Origin: Steromphala cineraria | Taxonomy: Eukaryota > Mollusca > Gastropoda > Trochida > Trochidae | Assembly: GCA_916613615.1 (NCBI GenBank) | Contig: OU744726.1 | Location: forward strand, 21,207,515-21,271,514 | Length of the DNA stretch: 64,000 nucleotides | Direction: 5' to 3' | In this document: in pieces, positions 13,201 to 22,250 of the stretch | Layout of the letters: every line of letters starts with the position of its first letter | How positions within the stretch are numbered: position 1 is the stretch's first letter | Program-made: the position numbers and the translations under genes | Notes under the pieces: generated by a model | What the model saw: only the letters and a program-made list of their open reading frames with translations | Databases searched by the model: none | Told to the model about the DNA's origin: nothing

Positions 13201-16156
13201 AGTTGTATTAGTAGTAACAGTAGTAGTTGATGTGTGTGTGCTAGTTGTAGCATTGGTAGTTTTAGAAGTGGTAGCATTATCAATTGTAGTAGTTGTTTAA
13301 CATCGTTTGATTATACTTCAGAGTTCAATTCCATTCGATTGGAGAATTGCATCGCATCAAACCTGCCGGCTGGTAGCGATGGGTACAAGCAGGCCAAGTT
13401 CATTGAAAACAGGTAGGACATAATAACATATAAAGGGTCAGTAGCACGTTTTTTGAAAATTTTATGTTTTTAATTTTCACTGATAATTGTACGTTAATGC
13501 AAAATGTATTATTTTGATACTGTCAAAAATCTCATAACAAGAATCAACCATCCATAGTCAGAGGACAGAGTATCAAGATTCACATAAAATCCATTGGCGG
13601 CCCTTTTGTGTGAACACCGTTCATTCATTTTGTGTAAAAAAAGGAACCGCATGGCTAAACTTTACATTATATATTTGAATTGTTACTTTTATTCATTTGG
13701 TTTAAATACATTGTCTTTCAATTGGAACAATTAATTTTCATTTCCCTGACATCACCTTATATTCCCCGTAAAAACGTGCTACTGCCCCTTTAAAAAACAC
13801 ATTTTCGCATGTTGTAGCAGCAGTTTATACTCGTGTTCACTAAATCCTATTTAAGATAAATTCAAACAAAGAAAACGTTCCTCTCAAGAAAAGCTTTTTG
13901 ACATCGAGGCCTATTTCACTAATCAGTCGCGAAAGTACATGACCGTGTGTTCAAGTGCTCAACTAACTTGGACTGCATTCAAACAGCTTGCTCCCTTTCT
14001 TACCTGCAAACTGCTCTTATAACAACAGAGGTTAGACCGAGATTTCAGACTTGCGATAACTCTGTAATAACTCACGGGAAGTGTCGATAACATCAGACTA
14101 GAAGACATCTTTGTCGATAAGTTGAACGAATACATAGTACCCAGTTGAAATCAACTGAATACCCAGACAATTAGTTTAAGTGAATGGTTACCACTTTCAT
14201 TATTGATACATACGATTCCTTGATGTTTGCAAGGTTTCAGAAAGCGGATTCATTTCTGAAGGATAATTTCTAACCCACAGGCACTCACGCAAACACACAT
14301 ACAAACATATACACTACCATCACCACTATGACGTCATAAGAAGCGTCCCGTCATTATCAACTGACATTCAAAACTAACCTGAAGAAACAAACATGGCTTA
14401 AAGCGCTAGTTAACTAATATGAATGTCTTTATGTTCCCAATTCCGTAATTTTATTTTATTTCATCTATATATATACATATATATAGAATTGGTTCGCCAT
14501 CCAAATACTTACCCTGAAACCAACCCTAACCCTTACACTGACACTAAACCTAAGTAAGTCCCTTACCCGAACACGTACTCTAACCCTTACCATAAACCTA
14601 AAACATAAACCTAACCCTAACCTTAAGCAGTATAGAAAACAATATATTATGAAAAAGAGTGGCGTACCAATTCTATAGTTATACCTATACATATAGTGGA
14701 ACATTTTTCAGCTGTCCACACACAGACCTTGACGACGTGATGAGCCCAAACATTTACAACGGAGGAAACGATGGGGGCTTTAACTTCTATGCATTCAAAT
14801 TCCTGAACTCTGACAATCTCTACATCACCTGCGACGTGAAGACCTGTGAGGAAACAAGCGGATGTGAACCGGTATATCAAACAAGAAGCACCTTTGAAAT
14901 ATAACTCATATCTCAATTCATATCTCGGTTTAAGACCAAAACATAGATAACAAATATTTTAAGCAATTGAAATGTACAATGGGTATTGATAAAGTCTTGT
15001 ATAATGGATTTCACAAAGAAAGATCTTGAATTTCTTCAAATTTATGTAATTTGTGTAAGTGAATTGAAACTTATAGCTTTGTTAGCATTCATCTTATACG
15101 AACATGTGACAATTTTAATGTTGAATATCTTTTAAATAAGTGTAGCTGCTTACACGAATGTCAATTTCAACATTAATTTGATGATAGTCCTCTGTTACAT
15201 TATAAGCAGTAAAATGATTTTGACTTCTTTACATCTACGTTTTACTTACCTTCGAATTGGAATCCAGGTATCATGTGAGGAGGAGGGGGAGGATAGGAGG
15301 AAGAGGGAGAGTGGACTGGAACCCCCCAAGACAGTCCAAGGAAAGATCAGAATCAACGACCCTGCCAGTTTTGGATTCAGTGCCCTGAGAGAAGGTTAGG
15401 TTCCTTGTCAGTGTTGGTTTGTTAGAAAGGAATTGACAAAATTATAATGAATTTAACATCGACGATTATACTTGAACAACATAGTGTTAAGTGATAATAG
15501 TCAACAACCCTGTCCGCCTTGGAATCAAATCTCTTAGACAAGTTTAGCTATTAGCCAATATAGGTTTATATTTTAAGACTGATATGAGTTTAATTTCAAC
15601 AAACTAAAACCTACTTTCAATGTCACATCGCTTATCCCTGGGGCATTCTAGTACAGAGATTTTACAGAATATATATTTTGATTTTACATTTTATACAACA
15701 TTCAACAACTTGAAGATATTATAAAACAAACACATTAATTTGTAAATTTTTCTAACAAATTATGATTAAGCGTTTCGAGAGGGATTCGAACCAGATGCCA
15801 ACTTTACCGTATTTGTCGTCCTTTCCTTCTCTTTATGTGACAGATATTGACTTCACCCTCGGTTTTGGTTGAAAATGTAACCATTCTGGGTCTGGGAAAC
15901 TCGTTGGCCTGTTTACATTTTCAACTAAACCCTAACGATAGGTTAAGATCTTTGACATATAAAATAAGAATAATGAAACCTTATGTCTCAAATGGTCTCT
16001 TTCACAGACGGCCAAGGCGAAATGGCGGCGTGTTATCAGACCAGAGAAATGAGGGTGACCCTGGTTGCACTATCTGTCGCTCTTGGAATTGCTCTTCTCG
16101 TCTGTGTCGTCATCGGTGTCGTCAGGATCGTCGGACGCAACAAGAGTGGTGAATGA
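4158..16156 (+). CDS. EGF-like and ZP-domain transmembrane protein (10 exons seen)
   Basis: Ten exons with GT-AG borders join in one frame to 435 codons ending in TGA at 16,154-16,156: 4158-4209, 4867-4995, 8255-8368, 9219-9409, 10220-10362, 11616-11767, 13322-13412, 14712-14871, 15268-15394 and 16008-16156. Numbering from the first codon at 4,158, the order is: hydrophobic signal-peptide core 3-17; EGF-like domain 24-58; EGF-like domain 66-93; ZP-N with its four cysteines at C103, C136, C156 and C190; ZP-C with C270, C292, C331, C336, C342 and C347; RRKR at 354-357, matching the consensus furin cleavage site after ZP domains; transmembrane helix about 403-425; ten-residue basic tail. ZP proteins are cleaved at this site and polymerise into extracellular filaments. 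The initiator methionine must lie in an upstream exon, because no in-frame ATG precedes the acceptor at 4,156. Paralogue identity (uromodulin-like, OIT3-like or other) is not decidable here. Exon joins are inferred from splice signals and phase, without transcript data. Confidence 0.88.
4867..4995 (+). CDS. ZP gene exon: first EGF-like domain
   Basis: 129 bp, phase 1 to phase 1, ending at ACTG/GTAAGT. It has six cysteines spaced C-x7-C-x4-C-x6-C-x2-C-x8-C, with a GYEGYDC ending. A symmetric phase-1 exon is the usual form of a shuffled EGF module. Confidence 0.85.
5780..6100. mobile_element. TTAA-type MITE, truncated copy
   Basis: Begins after TTAA (5,776-5,779) with the terminal repeat AGGGGCAGTAGCACGTTTTT and runs parallel to the complete copy at 13,434. 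The far terminal repeat is missing: the match fades near 6,100 into unrelated sequence. It belongs to the same family as the copies at 13.4, 18.1, 18.3 and 44.9 kb. Confidence 0.85.
7530..7735. repeat. Dispersed repeat with CGGACGGA-rich tail
   Basis: Contains ACGGACGGACGCACGGACTG-like sequence near 7,667-7,690 and ends in a stem-like CTCTGCCACTTCGTGGCGGG. The layout resembles short dispersed repeats I associate with mollusc genomes. Only one copy is obvious in this window, so family and borders are uncertain. Confidence 0.4.
7844..8198. mobile_element. Long-TIR MITE, diverged short copy
   Basis: The ends read ATTCTCTCCCCACAGAGGCA and, inverted, TGCCTCTTTAGGGGGAGAAT. Further in, AGCCTCTTTTCTATTA faces TAATATAACAGAGGCT. 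This matches the 601-bp element at 12,067 but is only 355 bp long and more diverged. No clear target duplication remains. It ends 56 bp before the second EGF exon. Confidence 0.8.
8255..8368 (+). CDS. ZP gene exon: second EGF-like domain
   Basis: 114 bp, phase 1 to phase 1. Cysteines follow the canonical EGF pattern C-x4-C-x5-C-x4-C-x-C-x8-C, with the classic CDNGGTC and CPEPWTGARC segments. The donor is GAT/GTAAGA. A MITE ends only 56 bp upstream of the exon. Confidence 0.9.
8463..8558. repeat. Foldback palindrome, about 40-bp arms
   Basis: The left arm starts AAACAATCTCAATAAATTAA and includes AGATCTGTATTGCTCCACTAC. The right arm is its near-complement ending TTAATGAGATTGTTT, around a loop of about 16 bases. 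It lies in the intron just after the second EGF exon. It is probably a minimal foldback element; no target duplication was recognised. Confidence 0.8.
9219..9409 (+). CDS. ZP gene exon: first half of ZP-N
   Basis: 191 bp, phase 1 to 0, from TTTCACAG to GAG/GTTAGT. It carries three of the four ZP-N cysteines in the contexts LSCNYD, AKCNFN and DDCGNA. The last is the conserved CG motif of ZP-N. Confidence 0.88.
10220..10362 (+). CDS. ZP gene exon: second half of ZP-N
   Basis: 143 bp, phase 0 to 2. It reads GTQRKRYVIIQF, then EFVEFICGVSD with the fourth ZP-N cysteine, then DDLTFEITVGEITG. The donor is GG/GTAAGC. Confidence 0.85.
11616..11767 (+). CDS. ZP gene exon: ZP linker and start of ZP-C
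   Basis: 152 bp, phase 2 to 1. It has no cysteine and includes an acidic stretch (LEESEEE) followed by NTQLFVHFVLSEDGDV. Position and phase place it between ZP-N and ZP-C. The donor is GTCA/GTAAGT. Confidence 0.8.
12067..12667. mobile_element. 601-bp long-TIR MITE with 9-bp target duplication
   Basis: A perfect 9-bp direct repeat TACTTCTAA flanks it (12,058-12,066 and 12,668-12,676). The terminal inverted repeats are about 55 bp, starting ATTCTCTCCCC and ending GGGGGGAGAGAATT. Within them GAGTTAGCCTCTGTTCTATT is mirrored by AATAGAACAGTCAGAGGCTA. A 9-bp duplication with long inverted repeats points to a Mutator-like origin. There is no transposase frame. It lies in the intron between the linker and LENC exons. 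Confidence 0.88.
13087..13290. repeat. Imperfect AGT/AGA trinucleotide tract
   Basis: About 200 bp dominated by AGT, AGA and GTAGTAG runs, directly upstream of the LENC exon acceptor. It creates spurious open frames on both strands (Ser-rich, and Leu-rich in reverse). Confidence 0.85.
13322..13412 (+). CDS. ZP gene exon: ZP-C with the LENC motif
   Basis: 91 bp, phase 1 to 2. RLENCIASN matches the first conserved cysteine block of ZP-C. The acceptor follows a long AGT-rich microsatellite, and a TTAA-type MITE begins about 20 bp after the donor. Confidence 0.85.
13434..13789. mobile_element. TTAA-type MITE, complete copy
   Basis: Runs from a slightly mutated 5' terminal repeat (AAGGGTCAGTAGCACGTTTT) to an intact inverted one (AAAAACGTGCTACTGCCCCT) followed by TTAA at 13,790-13,793. 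The left flank reads ATAA, a mutated TTAA. Inserted about 20 bp past a splice donor of the ZP gene. Confidence 0.9.
14482..14677. mobile_element. Small TIR element filled with degenerate CCCTAA repeats
   Basis: The inverted ends are TATAGAATTGGTTCGCCA and TGGCGTACCAATTCTATA, which differ at one base. The interior is about 120 bp of degenerate telomere-like CCCTAA, AACCCTTA and CCTAAAC repeats. The TA at each end fits a Tc1/mariner-type target, so it is probably a TA-inserting MITE that carries an interstitial telomere-like block. It ends 34 bp before the acceptor of the ZP-C core exon. Confidence 0.78.
14712..14871 (+). CDS. ZP gene exon: core of ZP-C
   Basis: 160 bp, phase 2 to 0. It contains FNFYAFKFL, LYITCDVKTC and GCEP, the usual strand-plus-cysteine pattern of ZP-C. 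The acceptor is TTTTTCAG and the donor is CCG/GTATAT, which is weaker than the others. Confidence 0.87.
15268..15394 (+). CDS. ZP gene exon: end of ZP-C and furin site
   Basis: 127 bp, phase 0 to 1. It gives the last ZP-C cysteine, an acidic stretch and RRKR, then a 30-residue segment that would form the cleaved C-terminal propeptide. The donor is GAAG/GTTAGG. Confidence 0.83.
16008..16156 (+). CDS. ZP gene last coding exon: transmembrane helix and tail
   Basis: 149 bp beginning in phase 1 after TTTCACAG. It encodes a short lumenal stretch, a helix of about 23 residues beginning VTLVALSVALGIALL, and a tail RIVGRNKSGE before TGA. A possible AATAAA poly(A) signal lies at 16,565-16,570. Confidence 0.85.
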
Positions 16157-18049
16157 ATGTCAATTGGGTTCAGATCTAACCTAGCACGCATACCTCATAT
16201 CTGATTTGAGTATTCCTCCCTAGGGATTATGTCAGGAGCTGAAATAACTTATTAGAGTATATGCCATGTCAAACGTATCATGACGTCATTAATCGAGTAG
16301 CACCGACTTTTACTGATAAGTATCATTGTAAAGCTAATATGTTTTGCACAGTGACACCAAGAAGAGAAAATCCCTTTATTGATCGAAAACCGGACGGTTA
16401 CACGCGTAAATTTTCAAGCGTATATGTGAAAACTTACTGAAGGCAACTATGAGCAACGTTAGGACTTGTTCTATAAAGTTTGGGCTTATGATCTCCGTTC
16501 TTGGTATATTTTATTTCTTAAAAAATTATTCTCACGGAAAACAAGCATTAGGGATTGCAAACTCAATAAAATACATGAAGATATCATCTCCAAATATGGT
16601 ATTAAAGGTTCGTATCGAACCCAAAACTTTGGTCATGAAAATCCAGGAAAGGCTCTTAAAACACTTAAATTATTCAAACAGTTGAATTCTCACTTGACTA
16701 TCATATCATGCCAATGACTTTCCAGCTTCGTTGTTGATTGGCTAGACTGTACACAGGAATAATGCTCAAATAATGAAACGAAGTGAGGTATGAGTGAAAG
16801 GTTTGATCTGATTTTAATGCGATTGCTACATGTACGGCTATGTCGCAGCCGTTTATAAATATTGTTTTTATGTGATTGTCAAATAGAATCTTTTATTTCT
16901 AACATTGTGAATTTGAAATGGTGCATCGATTTAGTTATTTTTAATCGTAAGATATGAGTTAAGATTTAATCTTCATCATCCAAAACCGGATTTCCTAAAT
17001 TAAAATCTTTCCATATTTTTAACTGCTTCCAAGCTGCTTGGCATCAAGACTTCTCGTTTACAAAAATATCTTCACTCGTCTGTAAATGGTTGTGCCAATG
17101 AACCAAATCACATTATTAAAGAATTGAAACGAGATCTCTCGTTAGCTGCTGTAACATGAGCAAAGGAAGAATAGTTCCAGTGTTTTTCTGAATAATAATA
17201 ACTGTAAATGTTTACCTGTGCGAAGTGCGTTTTGTTTAATTCGATGTTGCGCTTACACCTATGCTCTAAAATGTGATAACCGTCTTTTTCGGCAAAGCAT
17301 TACCTGAATTTTTATTTTAATATGAAGATAATAGATTTTGCTTCAATTACAATTTATGTTTGAAATGTTCAAATCTTATGAATATAATGGTTTATGCTCA
17401 GTAATAGCTAAGATTGCTTTTATATATTGATATCAATAATTTTATGTCTTCTTTTTTATTTGTATACTAGTGTACTAAACAAATCACCATAAAATGCCTT
17501 ACCCCTTTGGTATATTCGATCAAATACATGTATTTGTTTTTGTTTTCATGACGACAGGTGACATTAGTTGTTCACGGCGTATCATAATCTTACCGTTGTC
17601 ATACGTTGAAAGAACTTAAACTTTTACTACAAATCCTTTAATGTGCATATTTTGACTTCGTGAAAATGATTCACAAATCTAAACACATTTTAATGTTACT
17701 CATTTTGTATATAGATTCCTAAGGCTTTTACAGCTAACTATTATATCATTGTATGAAAATTTTCTTTGCCATTCATAGAGCAAAGGGTAACTTCCATGTA
17801 AGTAATACTTGCTTTGTTTTAGTTATGGTTTTGATTTCAAAACAAACCAACGGCTATAAATTTAACTGTAACAAACGCCATTCGAACGACGAGTCACGTT
17901 ATGATAATATGCCCGGTCATACTTAATGACATATGACTTTTTTCAAATGTACAAGTGAAAAAAGCTTGATTTTTGTCATTTTCATTTACAAAATGTGTAC
18001 TTTTTCGTTTGAACTTTTCTCATATATAGTTGCTATGTACAATTGTTCT
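16157..18049. other. 3' flank of the ZP gene, no gene recognised
   Basis: AT-rich. It contains AATAAA at 16,565, suitable for the ZP transcript. Two overlapping short frames near 16,449-16,717 resemble no family I know and are probably untranslated or chance. Confidence 0.5.
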
Positions 18050-18053
18050 TTAA

Positions 18054-18769
18054 AGGGGCAGTAGCACGTTTTTAGGGGGGATATATGGTGATGTCAACAA
18101 AATGAATATAAATGGTTTCAGTTGAAAGACAATCTATTTAAACTAAATGAAGCCGTAATAAATTAAATATATGATGTAAAGTTCAGCCATGCGATTCCTT
18201 TTTCTTACTCAAAATGAATTAAATGTGTTCACACAAAATGGCCGCCAATGGATTTTATTTAAATCTTCATACTTTGTCCTCTGACTATGGATGATTGGCT
18301 TGTGTAATGAGATTTTTTACACTATCAAAATAATACTTTAAAGGGGCAGTAGCACGTTTTTATGGGGAATATAAGGTGATGTCAGGAAAATGAAAATTAA
18401 TGGTTCCAATTGAAAGACAATGTATTTAAACTAAATGGAGCAGTAATAATTCAAGTATATAATGTAAAGTTTAGCCATGCGATTCCTTTTTCTCACACAA
18501 AATGAATTAAAGGTGTTCACACAAAAATGGCCGCCAATGGATTTTACGTGAATCTTCTTACTTTGTCCTCTGACTATGGATGATTGGCTTGTGTAATTAG
18601 ATTTCTGACACTGTCAAAATAATACATTTAGCATTAACTTACAATTATCAGTGAAAAATTTAGAAAATAAAATTATCAAAAAACGTGCTACTGCCCCTTT
18701 AAGCATTACTTACAATTATCAGTGAACAATGTAAAATATAAAATTTTCAAAAAACGTGCTACTGCCCCT
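18054..18769. mobile_element. TTAA-type MITE split by a second copy
   Basis: The outer element starts after TTAA (18,050-18,053) with AGGGGCAGTAGCACGTTTTT and ends CTGCCCCT before TTAA (18,770-18,773). Its body is interrupted after AATAATAC at about 18,337 and resumes with GCATTACTTACAATTATCAG at 18,703. Removing the inner element restores one collinear copy of about 355 bp. Confidence 0.9.
18342..18698. mobile_element. Inner TTAA-type MITE, complete, inserted in an older copy
   Basis: 357 bp between TTAA duplications at 18,338-18,341 and 18,699-18,702. The inverted ends are AGGGGCAGTAGCACGTTTTT and AAAAACGTGCTACTGCCCCT. Exact TTAA duplications are typical of piggyBac-type transposition. No transposase frame is present. 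Confidence 0.93.
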
Positions 18770-19238
18770 TTAAGGTCTAGATTATATAAACGTTCTATAT
18801 TGTGTAGATAAATATTAAGGTGATAAATATCACCTATAGTTTATCTTCAGTCACCTGAGCAATTTTCAATGTTATTCACTCAAATAAAAGTCTTTTAAAA
18901 GTGATTTCTCTTATTCTATCTAAATGCTGAACAAGAATTTTTCATTTATTATGATTTAATCAATAGTAATATTTATTTCAATGGCCTAAAAAGTTGTAGT
19001 CGATGAAACGTTACATTGTCTGTCGCATTGGTTAACACCGATGATTTACCAACTACCTTATATCTTACATATATCAATTACATACACTTGAAATATTCAT
19101 GATGTATACATGTATATACACCTTTAACAATTGTTGCGAAGGGTATGTTTTCCAATTTCAGTGCACATAACGTCACCAATGTCATAAACAAGCACAACAA
19201 CCCTGACATTTATGAACTGAAATCTACAAGCTGTGAGA

Positions 19239-19412
19239 ATAAATAGAGACTATTTCATTGTTTTTGCCGAATATCATTTCTATCTCATCGAGTGGAGTGA
19301 GAAAGTGATATTTTCACGAGTGGCGCAGCCACGAGTGAAAATGACACTTTCTCACTTCACGAGATGAGATGGAAATGATATTCGGCAAAAACGATGAAAT
19401 AGTCTATTTATT
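19239..19412. repeat. Near-perfect 174-bp hairpin
   Basis: The arms are about 80 bp. The left arm includes GCCGAATATCATTTCTATCT and the right arm AGATGGAAATGATATTCGGC. The tip is GTGGC-GCA-GCCAC. Outer ends read AATAAATAG and CTATTTATT. It would extrude as a cruciform or fold as RNA. Probably a foldback element; the relation to the palindromes at 8.5 and 36.4 kb is structural only. Confidence 0.88.
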
Positions 19413-21302
19413 ATAAAATTTAAAGATCATAAAACAGAGTTGTCGGACATCGAAAGGCAAACTTTTCCTGTTGTGATGAATGAGAGTCTAGCAACTCCAT
19501 TTATAATTTCTCGGTAAAAAGAAGTTAGATAAAAATAATGCGATATTTAACCGGAAATAGTTTTTCGAAAAATATATAATTGTGTGATTGTTAAATGATA
19601 TCAGATCTACAATATGACATTGTTTTTGGTTATAATTAGGTGAAACAAAGGCTTCTTATCTATTTTGGAAAGTCAGTTTTGACGCGAACGGATACAGTGA
19701 GGGAAGCGCTATGTCGGTGCGTCAGATCTCTCGCTTCGTAATTTATTTGGCGATAAAATGAACAATTATTAACTACAACAACAGGATATGAACTTCTGGT
19801 TGTATTCCGATATCGAAGGATACATTGTCACTGCAAAATGTTAACAATAACATACCGAAAACATCGTAAAGAGTCAGTTTTTCTTCAATCCTAAACAACG
19901 CCGTGACGCGAGGCGTGCGTTCGATTTCCTCAAAGGGAGATAATCGTGTTTCAAGGGGAGGTAATAGGTTCTGTCCTACTTTTCTCACCGCAGTGAAAAT
20001 TTGGATTATATTTTCACTGCAGTGAAAATATGACTTTCTACTGCTTTTCTTAAAATATGGATTATATTTTCACTGTATAACCCTATATTTCATGGCTAAT
20101 TATATAATAAGTAATCAATAAACCACTGAAACGTGACGATGCAGAGTGCTGCTTAATAAAACATAGCCTCACTTTACCTGCATGACAAGAAGGTATTATT
20201 GAGTTGTAGCATGGTAACAAACCGGTTTCTCTGGGGCAAATTTAGATGAACCAAACAGTTAACAATGCTAGTTCAAAGGTTTCAGTTGTCATGGTGCAGA
20301 AAAATATGTTTTGTGAAAACAGATGATATCAGGCGTTGGCGGCTTCAACGACCATGGGTTTGTCCCCCCAAGAAATGTGTAAAGGTTCAAGAATCATGAA
20401 GATAATCCCAAGCGTTGCAAAGCATATGTGTAAATAAACTAACATATATTACTCAATAACAAAGACTTACTTACAAAGAAAGTGGTAGAAATTCAAAACG
20501 TAAATCAATTAAACACCTGCAGATAGACGTATGTATTGTGACGTATTCCACGGTGATTTCAGTGCAAAGTAATAGTCAGTAATATAGTACTGAGGAATAT
20601 CACGTTTTATCGTTCAAAGTTATACCAAATATTACCGTACTAAGTAATATCAGGTTATATAGTCCATTTTATATGATTTCATTATCTTTTCCTAAGTTGT
20701 AAACGTTGCAGTAGTACAAAAACCAAGCGGGTAATATCGTTCATATATACATGTAGTAATATCAGGTATACCTGATCACAGAAGAGAACAGCATTATCAT
20801 TGCTCTTTTGAAAAATGCACACGATTAAATCTGCAATGATTTTCTGACAGTCTTTTACTCTTTATAGACTCTTTTATTACCCATGTTAACATTTGTATGT
20901 ATGTATGTTGGAACATGATGTATATACATAGATGAATAACATGGAATTTTTTATGAGATATTATATATTTATACATATTATATTATAACAACCCAGTTCA
21001 GTACTCATAGTTATCACACTAGAGAGAAAAGTTAGTGTTCTGGTTTTTTTAGATGAAATCATATTTCATGCGAAATTTACAATATAAACAATACAGAAGC
21101 ATCCAAAACAATATTGTCAATTATTGCTCGCCAGTCGTCTAAAACATGTTAAAGATTTAACATTATAAATTTAATTGTGACTCAATGCATCGCTGGTATT
21201 CCTTTTACATCAAATATTCTTTTGTTTTGTAATATGTTTCGAATTTGGTTGCACGTGGTCCTGTGCAATGCTCAGTGGATCGCTATCAGAGAAGTTAATA
21301 AA
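19413..21302. other. Intergenic, no gene recognised
   Basis: Mostly single-copy, AT-rich. The one feature seen is a perfect 22-bp palindrome, TATTTTCACTGCAGTGAAAATA split across 20,009-20,030, with partial TTTTCACTG copies beside it. Nothing coding or RNA-like stood out. Confidence 0.5.
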
Positions 21303-21500
21303 GAGGCACAACTTGCTCGATTGGTGGGTGAGTCGCTTGGATAATCTGAGAGTTGGATGTTCGAAGGGTTGATTCCCTGAGCCATACTAAGACATGAGTT
21401 AGGAGACTAATGGTGTCATTCTGAGTAACTGAGTTCCAATCGTACCTGTGTTCACCCAGCCGTGCAGTGGGGTACCTGGTTTGGAAATTAAAGCAACACG
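21303..21500 (+). mobile_element. Probable tRNA-derived SINE
   Basis: The head resembles a tRNA gene. TTGCTCGATTGGTGGG near 21,313 is an A-box-like stretch, and GGGTTGATTCCC at 21,366-21,377 is B-box-like (GGTTCRANYCC with one base missing). A non-tRNA body follows, including GTTCACCCAGCCGTGCAGTG, which resembles central parts of mollusc tRNA SINEs as I know them. Ends are approximate. It is not a functional tRNA because the stems do not pair well. Confidence 0.55.
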
Positions 21501-21626
21501 TCAAATAACAATTATATCGACATACTTGGCAGCTGGGTTGCTTCCTCCGACGGAATTGAGAAGGAAAGAGGAATGATATTATAAATTATTCAAAATAAGA
21601 AACGCTTAGCTGGAAAACAGATTTAA

Positions 21627-22250
21627 TCAGAACAGAACAGAACAGAACAGAGCGGAACAGAACAGAATTTATTTCGTATATTTGGCCATGAGATCAATAG
21701 TACAGTGGTCGTAAAATTTATGGTAATTTAACCATGTAGTTTATATAATGAATGGTGGCCAGAGTTAGGAATAAATGTTTTAACATTTGTTGACAAGATA
21801 AATATAAGCATGACAGAACAAATGGCTTGTGTCAGGAGGTCAAGGTTACTTAGCAGTTAATACCTTGTACACTATATATCAAATACTAGACACAAAAGTC
21901 CTATTAGAATGTCTTTAAATGTCGTTCCCTAGCATGGTCCATAAGTAAGCATGACAGGCAGTCGTCGTCCTGATGGACGTGGTCACCAACAGCTTTCTTT
22001 ACCTAGGACAATCAAGTATGTCTCAGTACTGCTGAAACCGATCCCAAAACATTCTTAATCTATCCTGAAACAAATTGGATATAGTCGCAATCCATGGCTG
22101 TATATACAGCTCTCGTACCTGTTCAGTGCATAGTTCTGAGAACTCCAGTTTGTCATTAGTTGTTAGAGAAGAGCCGGTCTTCAATTGGCAATCTGTTTTG
22201 ATTTTGTACACACAAAATAGCTGAATTTGCCTTTTCAATTCCGTGATTTT
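21627..22250 (-). mobile_element. Probable 5'-truncated non-LTR retrotransposon 3' end
   Basis: An (AACAG)n tract at 21,627-21,667 abuts TTTATT (AATAAA on the minus strand), the same tail layout as the two non-LTR elements at 40.2 and 47.2 kb. The sequence to the right would be 3' untranslated region plus perhaps a fragment of coding end. A minus-strand frame at 22,023-22,238 has no motif I recognise. The right border is a guess. Confidence 0.4.

Noticed and set aside
13086..13416. Ser-rich and Leu-rich frames around 13.1-13.4 kb
   Set aside because: They are translations of the AGT trinucleotide tract and of the adjacent ZP exon in a longer chance frame.
14465..14704. True telomere or chromosome-fusion scar
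   Set aside because: The CCCTAA-like repeats are degenerate, about 120 bp long and enclosed by inverted ends of a small element.
16449..16717. Two overlapping frames downstream of the ZP gene as a second gene
   Set aside because: They overlap in different frames, are AT-biased, lack motifs and lie where the 3' untranslated region is expected.
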